Shown here one piece after another: positions 5,302 to 10,735 of a stretch of 10,735 nt of DNA. A program made the position numbers and the translations under genes. Location of the stretch: positions 1 through 10,735 of the forward strand of contig JALOPD010000237.1 in assembly GCA_025454075.1 (NCBI GenBank), given 5' to 3'. Origin of the DNA: Desulfobacterales bacterium. GTDB lineage: Bacteria > Desulfobacterota > Desulfobacteria > Desulfobacterales > UBA2174_A. Numbering within the stretch: position 1 is the first letter of the stretch; each line of letters begins with the position of its first letter. The notes under the pieces were generated by a model. It was not told where the DNA came from. It did no database searches and worked only from the letters and a program-made list of their open reading frames with translations.

Positions 5302-7707
5302 ATGACCGAAACCCCCTCTGCCCCGCCCCAGCAGCCGGAAAACCTGCCCGAGGTGCTTCCCATCCTGCCGCTGTTCGACGCCGTCCTCTTCCCCAAGATG
5401 GTCCTGCCCCTGATGGTGATGCAGGGCGACTCGGTGAAGCTGGTGGACGAGGCCATGGCCCGTGACCGAATCCTCGGCCTGGTGGCGGCCAAGGGAGGGG
5501 AGCAGCAGCCGGAGACGCTGAAGCAGAGGCTCTCCGCGGTGGGCACCGGCGCCTTGATCCTGAAAATGGCCAAAACCAACGACGACCGCACCCAGCTCCT
5601 CGTGCAGGGGTTGAGCCGGTTTCGCATCAAGGCGTTTGTGGAAGGCAAGCCTTTTCTGGCGGCCGAGGTGTCGCCCCTGAACGACGCGGCCGAGCCGGAC
5701 ACCGAAACCGAGGCGCTGATGGGCAACATCGTCGGCCAGTTCGTTCGGATTTTGGAGCTGTCGCCGGGCCTGCCGCAGGAAATCGGTCAGATGGCGCGTT
5801 CGATCCAGGAGCCCGGCACCCTGGCCGACATGGTGGCCTCCACCATCAATGCCAGCCTGGAGGAGAAACAGAAGGTCCTGGAGCTGGAGGATGTCAAGGC
5901 GCGGCTGCGGGAGGTCGCGCGGCTGGCGAGCCACCAGGTGGAGATCCTGGAGCTGGGCAACAAGATCCAGACCCAGGTGAAGGGGGACATGGAAAAGGGC
6001 CAGCGCGAATATTACCTGCGCCAGCAGCTGAAGGCCATCCGCGAGGAGCTCGGCGAAAAGGACGACGCATCGGTCGAGATCGACGAGATGCGCCGGAAGA
6101 TCGCCGCCAAGAACCTCCCGGATGAAGCCCGCAAGGAGGCGGAGCGCGAGCTGGACCGGCTGGCGCGCATGCACCCCTCCTCGGCCGAATACACCGTGGC
6201 CGCCACCTACCTCGACTGGATGACGGCGCTGCCCTGGAACGACGCCACCCCGGACTCGCTCGACATCCAGCGGGCCCGCAAGATCCTGGACGACGATCAC
6301 TTCGGCCTCGAGAAACCCAAGCGCCGCATCATCGAATACCTGGCGGTGCGCAAACTCAAACCGACCTCCAAGGGGCCCATCCTCTGCCTGGCCGGCCCCC
6401 CGGGAACCGGCAAGACCTCGCTGGGTCAGTCCATCGCCCGGGCGCTGGGCCGCAAGTTCCACCGGATCTCCCTGGGCGGGGTGCGCGACGAAGCCGAGAT
6501 CCGCGGCCACCGCCGGACCTATGTCGGCGCCATGCCCGGGCGCGTCATTCAGGGGCTGCGGCGCGCGGGCTCCAACAACCCGGTCTTCATGCTGGACGAA
6601 ATCGACAAGGTGGGCAGCGATTTCCGGGGCGACCCGTCCTCGGCGCTGCTGGAGGTCCTGGACCCCGAGCAGAACAAGTCTTTTTCAGACCACTACCTGG
6701 ACGTGGCCTTCGACCTCTCGCGGGTGCTCTTCATCGCCACGGCCAACGTGCTGGACACCATCCCGGCCGCCCTGCGGGACCGGATGGAGGTGTTGAGCCT
6801 GGTGGGGTACACCCTGGACGAGAAGCTGAAGATCGCCCACCGCTACCTGATCCCCCGGCAGCGGGAGGAGCACGGCCTCTCCGCGAAGATGATCCAGATC
6901 ACGTCGAGCGCGGTGCGCCAGATCATCACCGGCTACACGCGCGAAGCCGGGCTGCGAAACCTGGAGCGCGAGATCGCGTCCATCTGCCGCGGCGCCGCCA
7001 GCAAAATCGCGCAGGGCCGCGTCAAGGCCGTGAGGGTCGGGCTGAACGAGTTGCACGGCGCCATCGGCCCGGTGCGTTTCACCGAGGAGGTCAAGGCACG
7101 GGTCACGACCCCGGGGGTCGCCACCGGTCTTGCCTGGACGCCCGTCGGCGGCGAGCTGCTCTTCATCGAAGCCACGGCGATGAAGGGCAAGAAGGGGCTG
7201 ACCCTCACCGGCCAGCTGGGGGACGTGATGAAGGAGTCGGCCACCGCCGCGTTGAGCTTCATCCGCGCCAATTCGGCGGCGATCGGCGTCGACGAGGGAT
7301 TTTACGAAAGCCACGACGTCCATATCCACGTGCCCGCCGGCGCCATTCCCAAGGACGGACCCTCGGCCGGCGTCACCATGCTGACGGCGCTGACCTCGCT
7401 CTTCACCAACCGTCCCGTCCGCAAGGACCTGGCCATGACCGGCGAAATCACCCTGCGGGGCCAGGTGCTGCCGGTGGGAGGCATCAAGGAGAAGATGCTG
7501 GCGGCCCACCGCGCCGGCATCCGCACGGTCATCCTGCCGGCCTGGAACCGCAAGGACATCGAGGACATCCCGAAAAACGTGCAGAAAGAGATCCGTTTTC
7601 GTTTCGTCGACCGGATGATGGACGTGCTCGACCTGGCCCTCGAGGAAGACCGCCCGACGCCCAAAAGGCGCAAGCGGCGCGCATCGGGCGCCCGCCGCAG
7701 AACGTGA
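5302..7707 (+). CDS. lon: ATP-dependent Lon protease (LonA)
   Basis: This 801-residue cytosolic AAA+ serine protease degrades misfolded and regulatory proteins. The N-terminal substrate-binding domain starts at EVLPILPLFDAVLFPKMVLP, and a helical linker contains LPWN (310-313). The Walker A is GPPGTGKTS (365-373) and the Walker B is VFMLDE (428-433). The protease domain has the PKDGPSAG motif with Ser688 and GGIKEK with Lys731, giving the Ser-Lys dyad at the same 43-residue spacing as Ser679/Lys722 of E. coli Lon. Length is normal apart from a very basic C-terminal tail, KRRKRRASGARRRT (788-801), absent from E. coli Lon. A GGAAGG lies 11 bases before the ATG. It follows hsp20 by 7 bases and its stop overlaps the start of the next gene. 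All catalytic parts look intact. Confidence 0.98.
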   Translation: MTETPSAPPQQPENLPEVLPILPLFDAVLFPKMVLPLMVMQGDSVKLVDEAMARDRILGLVAAKGGEQQPETLKQRLSAVGTGALILKMAKTNDDRTQLLVQGLSRFRIKAFVEGKPFLAAEVSPLNDAAEPDTETEALMGNIVGQFVRILELSPGLPQEIGQMARSIQEPGTLADMVASTINASLEEKQKVLELEDVKARLREVARLASHQVEILELGNKIQTQVKGDMEKGQREYYLRQQLKAIREELGEKDDASVEIDEMRRKIAAKNLPDEARKEAERELDRLARMHPSSAEYTVAATYLDWMTALPWNDATPDSLDIQRARKILDDDHFGLEKPKRRIIEYLAVRKLKPTSKGPILCLAGPPGTGKTSLGQSIARALGRKFHRISLGGVRDEAEIRGHRRTYVGAMPGRVIQGLRRAGSNNPVFMLDEIDKVGSDFRGDPSSALLEVLDPEQNKSFSDHYLDVAFDLSRVLFIATANVLDTIPAALRDRMEVLSLVGYTLDEKLKIAHRYLIPRQREEHGLSAKMIQITSSAVRQIITGYTREAGLRNLEREIASICRGAASKIAQGRVKAVRVGLNELHGAIGPVRFTEEVKARVTTPGVATGLAWTPVGGELLFIEATAMKGKKGLTLTGQLGDVMKESATAALSFIRANSAAIGVDEGFYESHDVHIHVPAGAIPKDGPSAGVTMLTALTSLFTNRPVRKDLAMTGEITLRGQVLPVGGIKEKMLAAHRAGIRTVILPAWNRKDIEDIPKNVQKEIRFRFVDRMMDVLDLALEEDRPTPKRRKRRASGARRRT

Positions 7708-8504
7708 TGCACCCGCAAGCGACCCCGATGACAGGAGTCCGCCGCCCCCGAGGCCTGGCTGCCGCGGCCGCGATCGTGGCGGCCGTCGCGCTGATGACGG
7801 CCGCAGGCTGCACCCCACGCGCCACTTACCCGCCGGCGCCGCCGCCGTCCGCCCCGCGGCCCGAATCCGCCCCGCCGCAAACCCAGCCCGGCCAGCCGCG
7901 GCCCTACAAGGCCCTTGGCCAGTGGTACCAGCCGCTGCCGGATGCCAAGGGGTTCCGCCAGCAGGGGATCGCCTCGTGGTACGGGCCGGATTTCCACGGC
8001 AAGCGCAGCTCCAGCGGCGAAATCTACGACATGCACGACATGACGGCCGCCCACAAGACGCTGCCCCTGGGCACCCTGGTCCGCGTTCGCCACCTGCAGA
8101 ACCAGCGCAGCATCGAGGTGCGCATCAACGACCGCGGGCCCTTCGTCGGCGACCGGATCATCGACCTCTCCTACGAGGCGGCGCGCCGCCTGGGGGTCAT
8201 CGGGCCCGGCACCGCCCCCGTGGAGGTCCAGGCGATCGGAACGCTGGCCGGAACCCCCACGGACGTCTACTCCGGAAATTTCACGTTCCAGGTCGGGGCC
8301 TTTTCCAGTCGGGAGAACGCCGAGCGGCTTCGCGCGGAGCTCAACCCGCGGTTCGGCAACGCTCACATCGTCGAGTTCGAACAAAGCGGCCGCGTGTTCT
8401 ACCGGCTGCGGGTGGGAAAATGCACATCGCTCGACGAAGCCATCGCCTACGAGGCCCATTTGAAAGAAAACGGGTTCAAGGACGCTTTCGCGGTGGCCGA
8501 GTAG
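7707..8504 (+). CDS. rlpA: RlpA-family septal ring lytic transglycosylase lipoprotein with SPOR domain
   Basis: This 265-residue envelope lipoprotein should cleave glycan strands lacking stem peptides during daughter-cell separation, as in Pseudomonas RlpA. Features in order are a signal peptide ending at Cys35 (TAAGC), a Pro-rich linker (41-66) and the double-psi beta-barrel domain from GIASWYGPDF (87-96). That domain has SGE (103-105), AAHKTLPLGT and RINDRGPF (139-146). Glu105, Asp108, His116 and Asp142 fall at the same spacing as the catalytic residues described for P. aeruginosa RlpA, so an active enzyme is likely. A SPOR domain (about 190-265, beginning NFTFQVGAFSSRENAERL) binds denuded septal glycan. 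The ATG at 7707 shares its A with the lon stop (TGATG), implying coupled translation; a GTG at 7704 or an ATG at 7728 are alternatives. Confidence 0.93.
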   Translation: MHPQATPMTGVRRPRGLAAAAAIVAAVALMTAAGCTPRATYPPAPPPSAPRPESAPPQTQPGQPRPYKALGQWYQPLPDAKGFRQQGIASWYGPDFHGKRSSSGEIYDMHDMTAAHKTLPLGTLVRVRHLQNQRSIEVRINDRGPFVGDRIIDLSYEAARRLGVIGPGTAPVEVQAIGTLAGTPTDVYSGNFTFQVGAFSSRENAERLRAELNPRFGNAHIVEFEQSGRVFYRLRVGKCTSLDEAIAYEAHLKENGFKDAFAVAE

Positions 8505-8569
8505 AGGCGGGTTGCTCCGACAAGTAAATACATCTAATGCCATCAACTCACGCAGAGGCGGCATCCGTT

Positions 8570-9160
8570 ATGCTGCGCAAGGCGGTTTTCCTGGACCGGG
8601 ACGGCGTTATCAACCGCGACTCGCCGGATTACATCAAGCGCCTGGAGGAGTTCGAGTTCCTGCCCGGGAGCCTGGACGCGCTGCGCCGCCTCGCCGAACG
8701 GGGGGTTGCCTGCATCGTGATCACCAACCAATCGGCGCCGGCGCGCGGCCTGATGACCTTTGAGGCCCTCGATGCGATCCACCGCCGCCTGTGCGCCGCC
8801 GTGGCGGAGGCCGGCGGCCGGATCCTGGACATCTTCATCTGCCCGCACCTGCCTGCCGACGGCTGCTCCTGCCGCAAACCCAAGCCGGGGCTGCTGCACG
8901 CCGCCCAGCGGAAATACGGGATCGACTTTTCGTCGGCCGCCATGATCGGAGACAGCGTCACGGACATCGAGTGTGCGCTCAATGCCGGCGTGCGCACCAC
9001 GGTCCTGGTTCAAACCGGCAACGGGGAAAAGGCCGCGCGGGAGCTTTCCGCCCGGGGGCTTCGCCCGGGCTTCATCGCGCAGGACCTCAACCGGGCGGTC
9101 GACTGGCTTGTCGAGACCGATTCGCCGGGGAAGGGGGCGCCTCGGCCGGCCGCGTTTTGA
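8570..9160 (+). CDS. gmhB: D-glycero-D-manno-heptose 1,7-bisphosphate 7-phosphatase (GmhB), HAD superfamily
   Basis: This 196-residue cytosolic phosphatase removes the C7 phosphate of heptose bisphosphate in the ADP-heptose route to LPS inner core. HAD motif I is FLDRDGVIN (7-15), with nucleophile Asp9 and acid/base Asp11. Motif II is ITNQS (51-55), the motif III lysine lies in CRKPKPG (101-107), and motif IV is GDSVTDIE (127-134). The Cys91-x-His93 and Cys99-x-Cys101 set forms the structural zinc site typical of GmhB, with a shorter loop than in E. coli. The ATG at 8570 puts motif I at the usual distance from the N-terminus; an ATG at 8537 would add 11 residues. Related histidinol-phosphate phosphatases share these motifs, so the exact substrate is likely but not proven. 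It follows rlpA by 65 bases. Confidence 0.88.
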   Translation: MLRKAVFLDRDGVINRDSPDYIKRLEEFEFLPGSLDALRRLAERGVACIVITNQSAPARGLMTFEALDAIHRRLCAAVAEAGGRILDIFICPHLPADGCSCRKPKPGLLHAAQRKYGIDFSSAAMIGDSVTDIECALNAGVRTTVLVQTGNGEKAARELSARGLRPGFIAQDLNRAVDWLVETDSPGKGAPRPAAF

Positions 9161-9169
9161 AAAACGGCC
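9148..9169. terminator. Weak hairpin at the gmhB / DUF1178 convergent junction
   Basis: GGCCG (9148-9152) pairs with CGGCC (9165-9169), and TTT (9155-9157) pairs with AAA (9162-9164) around a TGAA loop, with a two-base bulge. The gmhB stop codon lies in the loop region. No T-run follows on either strand, so this is at best a weak or factor-assisted terminator. Confidence 0.3.
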
Positions 9170-9178
9170 TTCCGGGGG

Positions 9179-9607
9179 TCAGGATTCGGGTTCCGGGGTC
9201 GCGGGGACCGGCAGTTTGATGAACTCGATGCCTTCCTGCTTGAGAAGTTTTTCTTCTTCCTGGGTGCTCACGCCGCGGATGTTGCGCGGCTCGGATGCGC
9301 CGTAATGGATTTTCAAGGCCTCCTTGGCGAAGTTGCAGCCGACGTTGTCGAAATTTTTCTCGACGAATTCGGAAAGCTCCCGGCTCAGATGGGCGAGCAG
9401 CTGCGCTTCCCGCGGCTCGGCCGCCTTCGGCTTGAACCCCTGGGAGGCCTTGATGGCGAATTTCGACGGCACCCGGTCGATGGTCGTGTCGTTGCAGATG
9501 GGGCAGGCGATCAGCTTCCTTTTCTTCTGGCTGATGAACGCGGCGCGGTCCTCGAACCAGCCTTCGAAGGAGTGTCCGTTGCCGCACTTCAGGTCGTAAG
9601 CGATCAT
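9179..9607 (-). CDS. DUF1178-family zinc-ribbon-like protein
   Basis: This 142-residue soluble protein belongs to the DUF1178 family, whose function is not known. The N-terminus MIAYDLKCGNGHSFEGWFED (1-20) is the diagnostic family start. Cys8 and His12 together with Cys35-Pro-Ile-Cys38 form a likely metal-binding ribbon, and Gln27 lies in the conserved region between them. The C-terminal half has NVGCNFAKEALKIHYG (88-103) and RGVSTQEEEKLLKQEGIEFI with a following LP, both typical of the family. The ATG at 9607 fits the family N-terminus although no good ribosome site is visible. It converges on gmhB (18-base gap) and diverges from the SH3-domain gene. Family membership is well supported; nothing here reveals a role. 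Confidence 0.88.
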   Translation of the reverse strand: MIAYDLKCGNGHSFEGWFEDRAAFISQKKRKLIACPICNDTTIDRVPSKFAIKASQGFKPKAAEPREAQLLAHLSRELSEFVEKNFDNVGCNFAKEALKIHYGASEPRNIRGVSTQEEEKLLKQEGIEFIKLPVPATPEPES

Positions 9608-9625
9608 GGCGGTGATGTCGGTTGC

Positions 9626-9644
9626 CGGCGCCGGGCGGGCGCCG
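9626..9644. repeat. GC-rich hairpin in the DUF1178 leader
   Basis: CGGCGCC (9626-9632) and GGCGCCG (9638-9644) form a perfect 7-base stem around a 5-base loop. It lies 18 bases upstream of the DUF1178 start codon, within its presumed leader, so it could affect translation start. It has no T-tract and is not a terminator. Confidence 0.5.
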
Positions 9645-9691
9645 AAAAGGAACGGGGCGGCCGCCCATTCGGGTTGGGCATTCCCCCTGGA

Positions 9692-9720
9692 TTAAACTCG
9701 AAAACTGAGATATCTATACT
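9692..9720 (+). promoter_or_regulatory. Candidate sigma70 promoter of the YgiM-like gene
   Basis: TATACT (9715-9720, five of six matches to the -10) lies 17 bases after TTAAAC (9692-9697, a weak -35). It is the only AT-rich stretch in the 195-base gap between the DUF1178 and YgiM-like genes. The gene starts at 9803, which leaves a leader of about 75 bases. Confidence 0.5.
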
Positions 9721-9729
9721 AAGATATCT
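9708..9729. promoter_or_regulatory. Paired AGATATCT palindromes flanking the -10 (putative operator)
   Basis: The 8-base palindrome AGATATCT occurs at 9708-9715 and again at 9722-9729, separated by six bases (ATACTA). The first copy ends on the first base of the candidate -10 and the second lies just downstream. Two identical palindromes 14 bases apart in GC-rich DNA are unlikely by chance, and the position suits a repressor. No regulator is encoded nearby. Confidence 0.55.
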
Positions 9730-9802
9730 GCAAAACAGAATAAACGAACCGCGCCCATTCGTCAAATTCCAAGTGGGGCCGGTTTTGGAAAGGGGCAAGT
9801 TC

Positions 9803-10462
9803 ATGAGGCGCATCGTGGTGTGCATGCTCATCTGCGCCGCCGGGCTGCTGAACGCTGCGGCGGCCGCAGCGGAGACGGCCTATATCACCGACACGATCCG
9901 GTTGTCGGTGCGGTCCGGCCCCGCCAATGACCAGAAATCCCTCGGGCTGGTGGAAAGCGGCCAGACGGTGGACATCCTGAAGAGCAGCGACGAGTGGTCG
10001 CTGATTCGGACGCCGAGCGGCATCGAGGGGTATGTGTTGTCGCGCTACCTGACGAACCAGCCGCCGGCCAAATCCCGGTTCGACCAGGTGCAGGAGAAAA
10101 ACAAAACGCTCACCGCCCAGGCGGCCGGCCTGGTTGAAGAGACCGCCCGGCTCAAGGCGGACAACGAGAAGCTGGCAGCGGCGGTCGCCGCCGGCCAGAG
10201 GGAGTTGGCCGCCCTGAAAAACGAATTCGAGGCGTTCAAGAAAGACGCCGCCGAAGTCACGGAGCTGAAGGCGAAATACCACCGGCTGGAGACGGAGCTG
10301 ACCGAAAAGCAGGAAAAAATCACCCAGCTCGAAAACCCGGCCAACGACATCCTCAATCCCAACAACCTTTACTGGTTCCTGGCCGGCGCCGGTGTCCTGC
10401 TGGCGGGGTTTCTCACCGGGTTCAGCGTGAAGCGCCAGCGCCGATGGTCGTCGCTCGGGTGA
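9803..10462 (+). CDS. YgiM-like SH3b domain / coiled-coil / membrane-anchored protein (TIGR04211 type)
   Basis: This 219-residue envelope protein starts with a signal peptide (1-23, ending AAAAAE). A bacterial SH3 domain follows (about 25-85: AYITDTIRLSVRSGPANDQK, then SLGLVESGQTVDIL and GIEGYVLSRYL). A long charged coiled coil (about 92-176) and one C-terminal transmembrane helix (188-208, LYWFLAGAGVLLAGFLTGFS) come before a basic end, KRQRRW. This layout and length match E. coli YgiM (206 residues). The SH3b domain should sit in the periplasm with a short basic cytoplasmic tail; a peptidoglycan contact is plausible but unproven. The ATG at 9803 is preceded by AAGGGG with a 7-base gap. The frame stays open upstream but overlaps the opposite-strand DUF1178 gene and lacks export logic there. 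Confidence 0.88.
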   Translation: MRRIVVCMLICAAGLLNAAAAAAETAYITDTIRLSVRSGPANDQKSLGLVESGQTVDILKSSDEWSLIRTPSGIEGYVLSRYLTNQPPAKSRFDQVQEKNKTLTAQAAGLVEETARLKADNEKLAAAVAAGQRELAALKNEFEAFKKDAAEVTELKAKYHRLETELTEKQEKITQLENPANDILNPNNLYWFLAGAGVLLAGFLTGFSVKRQRRWSSLG

Positions 10463-10483
10463 CCGCCCTGGCCAAGGGGACGC

Positions 10484-10530
10484 AAAACGACAGGGGGATG
10501 GCGGCACGCGTGCCGCCATCCCCCTGTCGT
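10484..10530. terminator. Perfect 44-base palindrome, probable bidirectional terminator
   Basis: Positions 10487-10508 are the exact reverse complement of 10509-10530, giving a 22-base arm with no mismatch, folding to about a 20-base stem with a tiny loop. On the minus strand it is followed by TTTT (10487-10484), fitting termination of the hup gene. On the plus strand no T-run follows, but the stem could still stop or protect the YgiM-like transcript. It lies 24 bases after the YgiM-like stop and 49 bases beyond the hup stop. Confidence 0.75.
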
Positions 10531-10579
10531 CTGCTCCCTGCGCAGGGGGCCGCCACCAGACGCCCCGCAGACGCCCGGC

Positions 10580-10735
10580 TTAATTCACCGCATCCTTGAG
10601 GCCTTTGCCGGCCGTGAACTTCGGGGCCTTGGAGGCGCTGATCTTGATTTCGGCGCCGGTCTGGGGGTTGCGCCCCTTGCGGGCCTTGCGCTTGACCACC
10701 TTGAATGTCCCGAAGCCGACGAGGGTGACGTCCTC
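10580..10735 (-). CDS. hup: HU-family nucleoid DNA-binding protein, C-terminal part
   Basis: The last 51 codons of an HU/IHF-fold protein, with about 40 N-terminal residues lying beyond the right edge. The visible part begins at the [20 protein letters not shown] stretch. It contains the beta-arm signature GRNPQTG, whose proline intercalates in the DNA minor groove, and ends [12 protein letters not shown], typical of HU. IHF subunits share GRNP but usually differ in this C-terminal end, so HU is favoured. It packages and bends chromosomal DNA as a dimer. It converges on the YgiM-like gene, with the 44-base palindrome between them as its likely terminator. Confidence 0.93.
   Translation of the reverse strand, partial: EDVTLVGFGTFKVVKRKARKGRNPQTGAEIKISASKAPKFTAGKGLKDAVN

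Noticed and set aside
5275..6510. Long minus-strand open frame (411 codons) opposite lon
   Set aside because: GC-rich coding DNA keeps antisense frames open. The translation is low-complexity, has no recognisable domain, and overlaps an unmistakable lon gene.
7302..8564. Minus-strand open frame (420 codons) opposite the end of lon and rlpA
   Set aside because: It is the shadow of two well-supported genes; the protein is Arg/Gly-rich with no domain or ribosome site.
9305..9802. Upstream extension of the YgiM-like frame by 166 codons
   Set aside because: It overlaps the DUF1178 gene on the other strand, whereas the ATG at 9803 has a good ribosome site and starts a clean signal peptide.
1..10735. 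CRISPR array, insertion sequence, prophage or toxin-antitoxin genes
   Set aside because: I saw no regularly spaced repeats, transposase or integrase motifs, terminal inverted repeats or small paired toxin/antitoxin frames on either strand.

Overview
The window reads as a piece of chromosome from a GC-rich Gram-negative bacterium. The gene mix is an RND efflux pump, an RlpA lipoprotein, a GmhB heptose phosphatase for LPS core, a YgiM-like SH3 membrane protein and HU. Lon is fed by a small Hsp20. Together with the protein character this fits a Desulfobacterota (former Deltaproteobacteria) type organism better than an enteric, but that taxonomic call is inference. There is no rRNA, tRNA, IS element, integrase or CRISPR array.

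Left arm (1-2234, minus strand): a three-gene operon read right to left. It encodes a TetR-family regulator, a periplasmic adaptor (membrane fusion) lipoprotein, and the start of an RND inner-membrane pump that runs off the left edge. This is a classic self-regulated tripartite efflux module. No outer-membrane channel is seen inside the window. Its base composition is visibly less GC-rich than that of the rest.

Middle (2235-4654): a 179-base AT-rich divergent promoter region separates tetR from a plus-strand gene for an unassigned prenyltransferase/squalene-cyclase-like alpha-toroid protein. That gene converges on a minus-strand MFS transporter of the HcaT/LacY-like group. The 12-base gap between them is one copy of a 14-base tandem duplication.

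Centre-right (4923-9160, plus strand): hsp20, lon, an rlpA-like SPOR lipoprotein and gmhB, tightly packed. lon and rlpA overlap by one base, so they are probably co-translated. The first two form a protein quality-control pair (holdase plus protease). The last two serve the envelope.

Right end (9179-10735): a minus-strand DUF1178 zinc-ribbon protein diverges from a plus-strand YgiM-like SH3b/coiled-coil/TM protein. The shared 195-base region carries two identical AGATATCT palindromes flanking a good -10 box. A perfect 44-base palindrome then separates that gene from a convergent, partial HU gene. I see no clearly new defence or biosynthetic system. The items most worth a second look are the 44-base palindrome, the AGATATCT operator-like pair, the toroid protein of unknown function and the highly basic Lon tail.
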